Origin: Planctomycetota bacterium
GTDB lineage: Bacteria > Planctomycetota > Phycisphaerae > Phycisphaerales > SM1A02
NCBI GenBank assembly: GCA_014381305.1
Contig: JACNLW010000109.1
Span: 1 to 35,523 of the forward strand
Reading direction: 5' to 3'
Length of the DNA: 35,523 nt
A program made the position numbers and the translations under genes. Positions 16,881 through 25,331 of the stretch are shown here, one piece after another. The first letter of the stretch is position 1. Each line of letters begins with the position of its first letter. A model generated the notes under the pieces. It was not told the origin of the DNA, did not search any database, and saw only the letters and a list, made by a program, of their open reading frames with translations.

Positions 16881-16963
16881 TGAGATCTCCTCTTTCTTTA
16901 TCTAGAATAACCATGGTACAGATATATTCATTGAATGGAAGGAAAATCTGCTCAGAATCTCAA

Positions 16964-16976
16964 TGGTAACTATGAT
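16964..16976 (+). promoter_or_regulatory. -10 region of the GroES-like gene
   Basis: TGG-TAACTATGAT followed by 8 nt and ATG at 16985. Either TAACTA with the TGG extension or TATGAT can be the hexamer; the second places the start of transcription next to the ATG. No Shine-Dalgarno is visible. Confidence 0.4.
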
Positions 16977-16984
16977 GCACAAAT

Positions 16985-17305
16985 ATGGCGAAATCAATGA
17001 GTAAAAAACACGTTCTTGAAACCGTCGAGCCCATTGGGGATCGAGTCCTTATTCGAAAGGATGAAGACCGTAAAATTACGAAGGTCGGTATCCATCTGCC
17101 TGACAAGATCGAGATCCCAACGCTGACAGGTCGCGTCGTATCAGTCAGTGCGGTGATCGAAAATGATCCTGATTATCCAATTCAACAATACGACAAGGTT
17201 CTCTTTAATCCGAAGCATTCGATTCCTGTAGATTTTGAAGGTGACAATCGACTATTCGTTGTGCCGATCGATGATGTTGTTGCGATCTTTAGGCGAGACA
17301 CATGA
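16985..17305 (+). CDS. GroES-like co-chaperonin (Cpn10 family)
   Basis: The 106-aa protein has VEPIGDRVLIRKDEDRKITKVGIHLPDK, which matches the GroES core and mobile-loop flank, then GRVVSVSAV and YDKVLFNPKHSIPVDFEGDNRLFVVPIDDVVAIF, which match its C-terminal half. GroES forms the lid of the GroEL chamber. It differs from standard GroES: the usual GGIVLP is VGIHLP and the proline-rich roof part is altered. No groEL follows; the gene instead overlaps aroA by four bases (ATGA), so it heads a biosynthesis-transport operon. It may be a divergent paralogue rather than the housekeeping copy. A second ATG at 16997 (MSKKH) is an alternative start. Confidence 0.8.
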   Translation: MAKSMSKKHVLETVEPIGDRVLIRKDEDRKITKVGIHLPDKIEIPTLTGRVVSVSAVIENDPDYPIQQYDKVLFNPKHSIPVDFEGDNRLFVVPIDDVVAIFRRDT

Positions 17306-18612
17306 GAAAAAAAAATGCAGGTCTGACAGCCGAGTCAGTACCTGTTTTGAAAAGGGCTGGTCACCGAACCTTGCGGGTTCCGGGATCCAAGAGTTTGACC
17401 CAACGTGCGATCATGCTTGGTGCGATTGGAGCAGGACGCACAGTGCTCTTGGAACCACTCTTGTGCGATGATACGAAGTTGTTGAGCGAAGCAATGGCAA
17501 CACTTGGCGTTGGCGTGAAGTGGTCATCAAAAAAACTCATCTTGCACGGTATTGACAGGCAGTTTCCCCGCGGCGGCAACGTCAATCTCGGCGCAGGTGG
17601 AACACCATCACGTTTTATGATTGCTGCGGGGAGTTTGTCAGATAATCCTGTTGTAGTTGATGGAAACAGGCGGATGCGACAGCGACCTGTGGGTGAATTA
17701 GTCACCATGCTTTCGCAGCTAGGTGCATCTATTGAAGGTGAACATTTACCTGTGACAGTACATAGGGCTTCTATGACCGGCGGGGAATTGCACATTCCAC
17801 TGACGAAATCAAGCCAGTTTATTTCTGCAATGCTGTTGATAGCGCCGTTTCTTGAAGGCGGGCTTACGCTGGTTTGTAAAAAACCAATCACAAGTGAGTC
17901 GTACGTAGACTTAACTGTGGAAATGTTGCGTGTTTTTGGAGTTTCAGTTCTTGATAATGCAGGCGAAACAGAGAGAACAATTACAGTGCCTCAAACTCGC
18001 ATTACACATCGAGAACTTACGATTGAACCAGATGCAAGTTCTGCCGTGTACTTTGCTGCAGTTGCAACACTACACAAGGGGCTATCCGTAACGCTTGAGG
18101 GATTACGGTTAGATTCTCTCCAACCAGATGCCGAAGCAATTCGTTTGCTTGGTACAATTGGTGCTGATGTACAAGAGACGGATCTTGGCATACAAATTAC
18201 GGGAACAGGAACCATTCATGGGTTTGGTGATCTTGACGCATCTCATTTTCCAGATGCGTCACTCTGCTTAGCAGCAGTTGCAGCAGTTGCTGATTCGCCC
18301 TCAAGAATATATGGGTTAGAGACGCTCCCACTGAAAGAATCAGATCGCATTGAAGTGATGGCTCGCTCGCTTGCAAAAGCAGGGTGCGGTGTTGGTGCGG
18401 GAACGAGTGACATGAGAATATCTCCCATTCAAGGAGGTAACGGACCAACTGCAATTGACCCAGTTGGTGATCACCGAATTGCAATGTCCATGGCAGTTTT
18501 AGCTACAAAAAGACCGGGCATTTCAATTGTTGATCCAAAATGTGTCACCAAAAGTTATCCAAATTTTTGGAAAGATTTGCGCAAAGTCTATGAAGGGAAT
18601 GATGGATCATGA
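17302..18612 (+). CDS. aroA: 3-phosphoshikimate 1-carboxyvinyltransferase (EPSP synthase)
   Basis: Joins phosphoenolpyruvate to shikimate 3-phosphate, the sixth step of chorismate synthesis, which also feeds trpE in this window. The 436-aa protein has RVPGSKSLTQRA (26-36; K30 and S31 bind substrate; Q replaces the more usual N), GAGGTPSRFM in place of the common GTAGTxxR form, RMRQRPVGEL, SSQFISAMLL, SDRIEVMA and GDHRIAMSMA. The start overlaps the GroES-like gene by four bases and the end overlaps the ABC exporter by four bases. Whether it is glyphosate-tolerant cannot be told by eye. Confidence 0.93.
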   Translation: MRKKNAGLTAESVPVLKRAGHRTLRVPGSKSLTQRAIMLGAIGAGRTVLLEPLLCDDTKLLSEAMATLGVGVKWSSKKLILHGIDRQFPRGGNVNLGAGGTPSRFMIAAGSLSDNPVVVDGNRRMRQRPVGELVTMLSQLGASIEGEHLPVTVHRASMTGGELHIPLTKSSQFISAMLLIAPFLEGGLTLVCKKPITSESYVDLTVEMLRVFGVSVLDNAGETERTITVPQTRITHRELTIEPDASSAVYFAAVATLHKGLSVTLEGLRLDSLQPDAEAIRLLGTIGADVQETDLGIQITGTGTIHGFGDLDASHFPDASLCLAAVAAVADSPSRIYGLETLPLKESDRIEVMARSLAKAGCGVGAGTSDMRISPIQGGNGPTAIDPVGDHRIAMSMAVLATKRPGISIVDPKCVTKSYPNFWKDLRKVYEGNDGS

Positions 18613-20432
18613 CGCACTTCAAGCATTTTGCAAAACAGATGTTGCAATGGCGTGGCCGATTGTTTCTTGCAGTTGGACTCGCGATTTTTTCAGCGATGGG
18701 TTTGGGCGTAGGTTTACTTAGTCTCGGCCCTGCACTTTCGCTCATTCTTAACCCAGAAAGTGGACAAGCATTACCCGAACTTGCAGAGCAGTTTAATGCT
18801 GAAAATCACATTGTTTCTGTTCCGCAGTGGCTTATCGAACAACTCCCTGCAGATCGTTTCGACGGCGTGATGTTTATTCTAATCGGCGTAGGGTGCTTGA
18901 CTCTCATCGGAGGTATCGCTAATTTTTTACATGCATATTTGAGTGGGTGGATTGCTGTCCATACAGTTGCTCGCGTAAGAAAGCAAGCATTTGGGCATGT
19001 TCTGTGTTTGGAATTAGGCCGCGTGCTTCGGAGTGGGGCGAGTGAGTTTGTTTCTAGAATTGTTAGGGATGCCGAAGCGTTACAGGCCGGCTTAACAGTA
19101 TTGATGGGGAAATCGATCGCACATTTTTCAAAGGGAATTGTTGCGTTTATTGTTGCGTGCGTCTTTGATGTTCGCCTTGTAGTGATTGCAATTTTAGTAT
19201 TGCCAATTCTCGCGTTTGTTCTTCAAAAAATCGGTCGCCGAATCCGTAAGGGTTCTAAGACATCTCTTGCAGTGCAGCAAGAGTTGTTGCGTATTTCAAA
19301 TGAAGCAGTGCAGGGATTGCGAGCTGTAAAAGTGAACACTGCAGAACAATCAATAGAAAATAACTTTGCTTCAGAGAACGACCGTCTTATTAAAGCCGAG
19401 ATGAAAGTTCGAATCGCCCGTGCCTTGATGAGCCCACTCATGGAAATCCTCTCGATTATTGTCCTTGGCGCGCTTGCTGCAATTGCTGCGAAGTCAATCA
19501 TTGATGGTGCTTTAGATTTTGATCGTTTCTTGCTTTCAATTGGTTCGCTCGCTGTTGCTGGGGGCTCACTGAGACCACTCTCTGGCATGGTTGCTCAAAT
19601 ACAAGCATCGGAAGCACCAGCACAGAGATTACAGGATATTCTTTCATTGCCACTTGAAGACGAAACGAAACGACCAGCAATGCAACCACACTCCAAGACA
19701 ATTGTTTTTGATGGAGTAACTTTTTCCTATGACGGTTCGAGTGAACCGTCAATCAATGAAGTCTCGTTAACAATCAATCACGGGGAATGCGTTGCAGTTG
19801 TAGGACCAAATGGTTCGGGCAAAACGACGCTTCTTTCGATGTTGCCTCGTTTGTTGACGCCAGAATCTGGAACTGTGTCAATTGACGGTGTTGATATTTC
19901 GGGTGTTGATTTGCATTCCTTGCGTTCACAGATTGGTGTCGTGACACAAGAAACAGTGTTGTTTCGTGGAACGATCTCAGAAAACATTCGCTTTGGAATT
20001 GATGCGACGATTGAACAAGTTCAAGAAGCAGCGGAGCATGCACATGCTGCAGAGTTTATCGAAGCGATGGATGGAGAGTACGAGGCAAATGTCTATGAAT
20101 CTGGAACATCATTGAGTGGGGGGCAACGCCAGCGGTTGGCAATTGCTAGGGCAATGCTGCGCGATCCAGCAATACTTATTCTTGATGAAGCGACAAGTCA
20201 AATCGATACTGAATCTGAGGCACTGATCAACGATACGCTTGATCGTTTTTGTGAGTCGAGGACGGTTCTGATTATTGCCCATCGATTATCAACTGTACAA
20301 ATGGCAGATCGGATTGTTGTTCTAGATCGTGGAAAGTTGGTTGACACAGGAACACATGATGAATTGCTCACACGTTGCGACGTATATGCTCGTCTTGCGC
20401 AGACCCAACTTGTAACCTCTACAGATGAATAA
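18609..20432 (+). CDS. ABC exporter, fused membrane and ATPase domains (MsbA-like)
   Basis: The 607-aa half-transporter has about six transmembrane helices in residues 10-330, then a nucleotide-binding domain with Walker A GPNGSGKT (from 399), Q-loop VTQETVLFRGTISENI, signature LSGGQ (502-506), Walker B ILILDEATSQID and switch histidine IIAHRLST. The arrangement is that of lipid and drug exporters such as MsbA. The loop after the second helix (NFLHAYLSGWIAVHTVARVRKQAFGHVLCL) also fits. Substrate is unknown; lipid A precursor or a similar lipid is a guess based only on type. Start and end overlap its neighbours by 4 and 8 bases, placing it between aroA and a metal-complex importer. Confidence 0.88.
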   Translation: MTHFKHFAKQMLQWRGRLFLAVGLAIFSAMGLGVGLLSLGPALSLILNPESGQALPELAEQFNAENHIVSVPQWLIEQLPADRFDGVMFILIGVGCLTLIGGIANFLHAYLSGWIAVHTVARVRKQAFGHVLCLELGRVLRSGASEFVSRIVRDAEALQAGLTVLMGKSIAHFSKGIVAFIVACVFDVRLVVIAILVLPILAFVLQKIGRRIRKGSKTSLAVQQELLRISNEAVQGLRAVKVNTAEQSIENNFASENDRLIKAEMKVRIARALMSPLMEILSIIVLGALAAIAAKSIIDGALDFDRFLLSIGSLAVAGGSLRPLSGMVAQIQASEAPAQRLQDILSLPLEDETKRPAMQPHSKTIVFDGVTFSYDGSSEPSINEVSLTINHGECVAVVGPNGSGKTTLLSMLPRLLTPESGTVSIDGVDISGVDLHSLRSQIGVVTQETVLFRGTISENIRFGIDATIEQVQEAAEHAHAAEFIEAMDGEYEANVYESGTSLSGGQRQRLAIARAMLRDPAILILDEATSQIDTESEALINDTLDRFCESRTVLIIAHRLSTVQMADRIVVLDRGKLVDTGTHDELLTRCDVYARLAQTQLVTSTDE

Positions 20433-21204
20433 GATTTCAAAATTGCTCGTATGTTTTATGTTTGCAATTGCCTTTGGGTGTTCGCCGAACGAAAATGAAA
20501 CGCATCAGGAAGGGATTCGTGTTGTTTCATTGAGTCCTGGAATTACTGCATCTCTAATTGACATGGGGTTTCGTGACCAAATTGTTGGTCGAAGTGCTTT
20601 TTGTGAAATAAAAGGGATTTCAGTTGTAGGTGATTTATACGCCATTGATTATGAACGACTCTTGCGTCTACAACCGACGCATGTGTTTGTACAACAGCAA
20701 GTCGGTGGTGTTGATTCTCATCTTGAAGAACTTGCTAAGAAGGGTACGTTTATATTGCGAAGTTGGAAGTTAAATACTATTGAGGATATTGCACAACTTT
20801 CTGCTGATCTTTCTTCAGTGTTAACAATTGAACCGCACCAAGTTACTTTTGCGTTCGAGCAAGCAACGGTCTCTGATAAGCCGACTCTCCTGATGACGGG
20901 TGGTGGAGAACAGAGCGTAGGAATCTGTTTTGGAAAAAATACGTATCTTGCTGATATTTGGGAAGCAATTGGCGGCGTGAATGCATTGGAGAAAGAGGGG
21001 TGGCAAATGTTATCGTTGGAGGACATTGCAAGGCTTGCTCCGAGTAGAATCCTCATCGTGTCTGATGTCCCCATTACAAGTTATTGTTCAGTAGAAACGC
21101 TTGGCATACCAGTGATTCGGTTCGTCCATAAAGATGTATTGATTCCTTCTACGCGAATCGTACACGTTGCTCAAACATTGCACGAGATAGCACAATCAGA
21201 ATGA
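20425..21204 (+). CDS. BtuF-like substrate-binding lipoprotein
   Basis: Binding protein of a type II ABC importer. The 259-aa protein has a lipoprotein signal ending AIAFGC (C19) and then the class III binding-protein opening VVSLSPGITASLIDMGFRDQIVGRSAFCE, GDLYAIDYERLLRLQPTHVFVQQ and a C-terminal lobe with LEDIARLAPSRILIVSD. The closest general type is BtuF (cobalamin), but siderophore and haem binding proteins are related. The start overlaps the ABC exporter by 8 bases and the end overlaps the permease by four. No riboswitch precedes it, because there is no intergenic space. Confidence 0.82.
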   Translation: MNKISKLLVCFMFAIAFGCSPNENETHQEGIRVVSLSPGITASLIDMGFRDQIVGRSAFCEIKGISVVGDLYAIDYERLLRLQPTHVFVQQQVGGVDSHLEELAKKGTFILRSWKLNTIEDIAQLSADLSSVLTIEPHQVTFAFEQATVSDKPTLLMTGGGEQSVGICFGKNTYLADIWEAIGGVNALEKEGWQMLSLEDIARLAPSRILIVSDVPITSYCSVETLGIPVIRFVHKDVLIPSTRIVHVAQTLHEIAQSE

Positions 21205-22181
21205 AACCTCGACACATATTTGTGTGGATTGTCTTGCTTGCCTTGCTCATTGCGACTTGCATTGCAAGGTTGATGATTACCCGAAGTACTCTTGGCGAAC
21301 TGTCATTTGTATGGCCAGATTCTGCTTACATTGGTTACAGACTTGTTCCAATGTTTGCAGCAATTGTTGTTGGTGGGGCACTTGGTGTTTCTGGCATGGG
21401 TTTGCAGGTGCTTTTGAGAAATCCACTCGCTTCCCCGTGGATTCTTGGCTTATCAAGTGGAGCCGGTCTTGGCGTGATGGCTTCAATGATGATTGAACAT
21501 TCTCGAGGCGTCGGGTTTCCAGAAGGTGAAACAATCGGCGCGGTTGCCGGTGCAATTGTTGCGCTTGTTGCCGTGTATTTGTTATCACGCGGTCGTGGTG
21601 GATTAGATCCTGTGACAATGGTGCTTGTTGGCGTTGTCGTTTCGGTGATTTGCGGCGCAGGGATTATGGTGTTGCAACACCTTGTCCCGATGGGGCTTCG
21701 CGGTTCATTTACAACATGGTTGATGGGCAGTTTGCCAGAAACGATGTCGTATGTCCGTCTTGGTATTTTGGGAGGCGTAGTTTCTGTGGGAACACTCCTG
21801 CTTGCGTGGTGGGGGCCTTCGCTTGATGCTGCTTGTTTGTCTGATGACGAGGCAACGAGTGTTGGCGTACATTTGCCTTCCTTGCGATTTCGTTTGTTTT
21901 TAGTGTCAAGTATTCTTGCTGCAGTTGGTGTCATCATTGCAGGACCAATAGCTTTTGTTGGTTTGATTGCACCGCATGGGGCAAGGTTATTGTTGCGATC
22001 AAATCACAGGATGCTTGCAGTCGGTTCTGCGATTGTGGGCGCGTTACTCTTGGTAGGCGCAGATGATGCAAGACAACTCATTGATTTGGGAACTGGCCGC
22101 TTACCCGTTGGTATTTTGACGAGCGGGATCGGTGGAGTTGTTTTTCTATTGCTATTACTTCGAGGGAGGGGAAAGGTATGA
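21201..22181 (+). CDS. FecCD/BtuC-family ABC permease
   Basis: Membrane subunit for uptake of cobalamin, haem or ferric siderophores. The 326-aa protein has about ten hydrophobic helices and the family landmarks GALGVSGMGLQVLLRNPLASPWILGLSSGAGLG near the N-terminus and GPIAFVGLIAPHGARLLLRSNHR, the cytoplasmic loop that contacts the ATPase. The end LPVGILTSGIGGVVFLLLL is typical. It overlaps the binding-protein gene and the ATPase gene by four bases each (ATGA). Cognate substrate not determinable from sequence. Confidence 0.92.
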   Translation: MKPRHIFVWIVLLALLIATCIARLMITRSTLGELSFVWPDSAYIGYRLVPMFAAIVVGGALGVSGMGLQVLLRNPLASPWILGLSSGAGLGVMASMMIEHSRGVGFPEGETIGAVAGAIVALVAVYLLSRGRGGLDPVTMVLVGVVVSVICGAGIMVLQHLVPMGLRGSFTTWLMGSLPETMSYVRLGILGGVVSVGTLLLAWWGPSLDAACLSDDEATSVGVHLPSLRFRLFLVSSILAAVGVIIAGPIAFVGLIAPHGARLLLRSNHRMLAVGSAIVGALLLVGADDARQLIDLGTGRLPVGILTSGIGGVVFLLLLLRGRGKV

Positions 22182-22924
22182 GGTTACATATTTCTTCTTT
22201 GAGTGTTCGCTATGGAAAATTGACTGCACTTCGAGATATTACTGCGAGTGCTGAGGGCGGAAAAATTGTTTGCGTTCTTGGCCCCAATGCATCGGGAAAA
22301 TCAACCTTACTCCGATGTGTTGCTGGCTTACAAACGCCAACTAGAGGGAAAGTTTTGTTTGATAGCGCATCTTTGCTTCGGTTACATCCACGTGAGCGTG
22401 CATCAAAAGTAGCGTGGGTTCCAAGAAGTTCAGAAGTGGGTGGACGGTTCACATTGCGCCGAGTTGTAGAACTTGGACGGTATGCACTTGGACCCTCACC
22501 TGCGCGAGTTGACGAGGCACTCGCAACAGTTGATTTGTTAGATAGGGCTGATACGATTTGGCACGAAGCAAGTGCTGGGATGAAACAACGTACTTCGATC
22601 GCCAGAGCGCTGGCACAGAGAACGCCAGGTGGTTTGCTTGTTCTTGATGAACCAACATCTGCATTGGATCTCCGCCATATTCGGGTTGTTGCAGAAGTAT
22701 TACGAAAATGTGCATCTGAAGGCGATCTCGTTATCGCAGCGATCCATGATGTAGCGCTTGCAATCAATTTGGCAGATACGGCATTCGTCCTTCGCCATGG
22801 TGAACTGGTGCTTGCAGGGCAAAGTTCCGCAGTACTTTCTCCCGGTTCACTTGGCGAAGTATTTGGCGTTGACCTTGCTTGGGCTACCGACGACGCTGGC
22901 AAACGCCATCTCGTTACTCCATAA
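22178..22924 (+). CDS. ABC importer ATPase, BtuD/FhuC type, with unusual signature motif
   Basis: ATPase partner of the FecCD permease. The 248-aa protein has Walker A GPNASGKST, Walker B LLVLDEPTSALD, D-loop and switch histidine AAIHDVALAINLAD. Where LSGGQ is expected it has ASAGM (131-135), keeping the serine and the second glycine but changing the first glycine to alanine and glutamine to methionine; QRTSIARAL follows normally. Variation here is tolerated in some FecCD-type systems, so activity is still likely. A strong Shine-Dalgarno (GGAGG) precedes the start, which overlaps the permease by four bases. Last gene of the GroES-like-aroA-exporter-importer series. Confidence 0.88.
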   Translation: MRLHISSLSVRYGKLTALRDITASAEGGKIVCVLGPNASGKSTLLRCVAGLQTPTRGKVLFDSASLLRLHPRERASKVAWVPRSSEVGGRFTLRRVVELGRYALGPSPARVDEALATVDLLDRADTIWHEASAGMKQRTSIARALAQRTPGGLLVLDEPTSALDLRHIRVVAEVLRKCASEGDLVIAAIHDVALAINLADTAFVLRHGELVLAGQSSAVLSPGSLGEVFGVDLAWATDDAGKRHLVTP

Positions 22925-22943
22925 CGTTGACCGGAGTCAAAGT

Positions 22944-22952
22944 TGGTATGCT
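22944..22952 (+). promoter_or_regulatory. Extended -10 promoter of the small membrane protein gene
   Basis: TTGG-TATGCT (TG at 22944-22945, hexamer 22947-22952) followed by GTACGT and ATG at 22959. Same spacing as at trpE (TTGG-TACACT, 6 nt, ATG), and no Shine-Dalgarno near the start. Confidence 0.5.
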
Positions 22953-22958
22953 GTACGT

Positions 22959-23417
22959 ATGACGAAGATCGTCACAATTATCATCATCGTAAGCACTGTT
23001 TGGTCGGTGATTTCGGGAATTATTGAGAAAAACAAAAAAGGTAAACTTGCAAAGCAGCGGAATGTGGGCGTGAAAACTGGGCAAACACAATCGCAATTGC
23101 CTGTGCAAACACCAGTTGAGATATTTGAAGCAAGAATCAATGCGCTCAGGCAAAGACCCCCAGCCAAACCCCCAGCCAAAGTAGTCGTTCCACCGCAGGT
23201 GATCGTGGAAAAACCATCTACGCCTAAGCGCAAGAGAGGGCCAATTGAACATATCAAGCCGCTCCATACCAAAGATTGTCCCTTGCCGACGGTAAAAGCG
23301 AAGAAACGTCGTCTATCACGAGCAGGGGCTGTTTCTAGCCTCCTGAGAACACCGCAAAGTGTGAGAACAGCAGTTATTCTTAGCGAAGTTATTTCAAAGC
23401 CAGTTTCTCAACGATAA
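22959..23417 (+). CDS. Small single-pass membrane protein with basic proline-rich tail
   Basis: The 152-aa protein has a transmembrane helix at the N-terminus (VTIIIIVSTVWSVISGII, about 4-22), then a basic and proline-rich linker (EARINALRQRPPAKPPAKVVVPP), a K/R-rich middle, and the C-terminal segment SLLRTPQSVRTAVILSEVISKPVSQR. That last segment resembles a tail I associate with planctomycete hypothetical proteins (roughly P..lR.AvvL.EilgpP..lR), recalled rather than searched. Function unknown; the tail may be a docking motif. It has its own promoter-like element and is followed by accB after 96 bases. The longer reading from 22758 would lie inside the ATPase gene and is rejected. Confidence 0.65.
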   Translation: MTKIVTIIIIVSTVWSVISGIIEKNKKGKLAKQRNVGVKTGQTQSQLPVQTPVEIFEARINALRQRPPAKPPAKVVVPPQVIVEKPSTPKRKRGPIEHIKPLHTKDCPLPTVKAKKRRLSRAGAVSSLLRTPQSVRTAVILSEVISKPVSQR

Positions 23418-23461
23418 CCATAATTTTCGACAAAGAACGCCACAAGATCGACGCAGATCGG

Positions 23462-23467
23462 TATACT
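23462..23467 (+). promoter_or_regulatory. Candidate -10 of accB
   Basis: TATACT, five of six matches to consensus, 46 bases before the accB ATG. No convincing -35 at 16-18 bases. Unlike most promoters here it leaves a leader, and accB has a GGAG 11 nt before its ATG. Confidence 0.4.
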
Positions 23468-23513
23468 TCGCGGCAGATTTTACCCATTCTTACGATCTGG
23501 AGATAATTCACAC

Positions 23514-23969
23514 ATGATAGACATTCGAAAACTCAAAGAACTTGTAAAGTTGATGGTCAATAATGATCTTGCAGAAATTGATCTTCGCGATCCTGATGAA
23601 CAAGTCACACTTCGCCGTCACGGTGAAAATGTCGTTGTTCCACAGATGAGTGCTCCGCTAGTCGCCCCAGTTCAAGGAGCGCAGGCTGCACCAGTTGCAG
23701 TAGCGGAACCGCCGGCAACCACTGTGACAAGTGGAGAAGAAATTGCAAGCCCGATGGTTGGCACTTTTTACGTTGCTACGGATCCTGACTCCCCAGCATT
23801 TGTTAAAGTTGGCGATACCGTTTCTAAAGATACAACCGTGTGCATCATTGAAGCAATGAAAATTTTTAATGAGATCAAAGCGCAATGTGCCGGAACTGTG
23901 ACACAAGTTCTTGTTGAGAATGGCGAAGCGGTTGAATTTGGTCAACCATTGTTTATCGTTACACCGTAA
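23514..23969 (+). CDS. accB: Biotin carboxyl carrier protein of acetyl-CoA carboxylase
   Basis: Carries the biotin that AccC carboxylates and the AccAD transferase uses to make malonyl-CoA. The 151-aa protein has an N-terminal helix-strand section (IDIRKLKELVKLMVNNDLAEIDLRDPDEQVTLRR), an Ala/Pro/Val-rich linker (about 45-75), and the biotinyl domain with GTFYVATDPDSPAFVKVGDTV and EAMKIFNEI. The biotinylated lysine is K116; isoleucine follows where methionine is commonest. The start has a GGAG at suitable distance. accC follows after 18 bases; accA and accD are not in the window. Confidence 0.95.
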   Translation: MIDIRKLKELVKLMVNNDLAEIDLRDPDEQVTLRRHGENVVVPQMSAPLVAPVQGAQAAPVAVAEPPATTVTSGEEIASPMVGTFYVATDPDSPAFVKVGDTVSKDTTVCIIEAMKIFNEIKAQCAGTVTQVLVENGEAVEFGQPLFIVTP

Positions 23970-23987
23970 CAGAGGATCAATCAACTC

Positions 23988-25331
23988 ATGTTTTCTCGTA
24001 TCCTTATCGCCAATCGCGGCGAAATTGCCTTGCGTATTATCAGAGCAGCCCGTGCTTTAGAGATTGAGACTGTGTGCGTCTACTCAGAAGCGGATCGTGG
24101 CGCACCGTGGCTACAATTGGCAGACAAGACAGTTTGTATTGGCAAGGGGCCTTCCGCTGATTCATACTTGCGAATTGATCGCATTATTTCTGCCGCAGAA
24201 ATGACTGATGCAGAAGCGATTCATCCAGGTTACGGTTTTCTTGCCGAGAACGCGCACTTTGCAGAAGTGTGCAGGGACTGCCACATTGAATTCATTGGAC
24301 CATCTCCAGAAGCGATGGCAAAACTAGGGGATAAAATTAGTTGTAAGAGACTTGCAAGAGAAGCTGGGACGCCGGTTTTTCCTGGGACTGACGGTGAAAT
24401 AGAAGAACTTGAAGAAGCCATTGAGATGGCTGATATCATTGGTTATCCAGTAATTGTCAAAGCGTCCGCTGGTGGTGGTGGAAAGGGTATGCGTGTTGCG
24501 CACAACGTGGCTTCACTCCGAACGGCAGTCACTGCCGCGCAACAAGAAGCAGTTGCGTCGTTTGGAAACGGGGCGGTATACCTTGAAAAATTCCTAGAAA
24601 ATGCACGGCATGTTGAAGTGCAAGTCCTTGGAGATAAGCATGGCAATGCAGTGCATCTTTATAACCGTGACTGCACAAGCCAACGTCGCCATCAAAAATT
24701 GATTGAAGAAGGTCCAGCCCCCGGAATTGATCCTTCAATTCGAGATACGGTGTGTGAGTCCGCAGCAGCACTCATTCGCAAGGCAGAGTACAGCGGCGCT
24801 GCGACGGTAGAATTTTTGATGAATGATAAGCAAGAGTTTTTCATGCTTGAAGTCAACACAAGAGTTCAAGTTGAACATCCTGTATCGGAAATGATCACAG
24901 GTGTTGATATTGTAAAAGAATCGATTCGAGTCGCAGCAGGGGAAGAACTTTCTTGGAAGCAACAAGACATTCGTTTACTTGGACACGCGATTGAATGCAG
25001 GATCAACGCTGAAGATCCGGATAATAATTTTATGCCACAACCTGGGCTTATCGAAACATGGCAATTGCCCGGCGGTCCAGGGGTACGCGTTGAATCTCAC
25101 GTTCGAGCTGGGTATCGAATCCCTCCGAATTATGATTCGATGATTGGCAAACTTATTGTTGTTGGGCGCGATCGTGAAGAAGCAATTGTACGAATGCGAT
25201 GTGCACTATCTGAAATGAAGGTTGGGCCGATTGCAACAACGATTCCACTGCACCAGCGATTGATGAATCATCACGCCTTTGTTAGTGCAGCATTTGATAT
25301 TCACTGGGTCGAACGACTGCTCGAAAATTAA
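23988..25331 (+). CDS. accC: Biotin carboxylase subunit of acetyl-CoA carboxylase
   Basis: ATP-dependent carboxylation of biotin on AccB. The 447-aa ATP-grasp enzyme is of normal length: FSRILIANRGEIALRIIRAARALEIETVCVYSEAD at the start, IHPGYGFLAENAHFAE, the glycine-rich ATP loop KASAGGGGKGMR, HVEVQVLGDKHGNAVHLYNRDCTSQRRHQK, the metal and catalytic section FFMLEVNTRVQVEHPVSEM, and the C-terminal GHAIECRINAEDP. GAGGA precedes the start. It converges on the CvpA-like gene and the two stop codons overlap (TTAA), leaving no room for a terminator between them. Confidence 0.96.
   Translation: MFSRILIANRGEIALRIIRAARALEIETVCVYSEADRGAPWLQLADKTVCIGKGPSADSYLRIDRIISAAEMTDAEAIHPGYGFLAENAHFAEVCRDCHIEFIGPSPEAMAKLGDKISCKRLAREAGTPVFPGTDGEIEELEEAIEMADIIGYPVIVKASAGGGGKGMRVAHNVASLRTAVTAAQQEAVASFGNGAVYLEKFLENARHVEVQVLGDKHGNAVHLYNRDCTSQRRHQKLIEEGPAPGIDPSIRDTVCESAAALIRKAEYSGAATVEFLMNDKQEFFMLEVNTRVQVEHPVSEMITGVDIVKESIRVAAGEELSWKQQDIRLLGHAIECRINAEDPDNNFMPQPGLIETWQLPGGPGVRVESHVRAGYRIPPNYDSMIGKLIVVGRDREEAIVRMRCALSEMKVGPIATTIPLHQRLMNHHAFVSAAFDIHWVERLLEN

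Noticed and set aside
20390-20440. Cobalamin riboswitch before the BtuF-like gene
   Set aside because: The gene overlaps the preceding exporter by 8 bases, so there is no leader to hold one.
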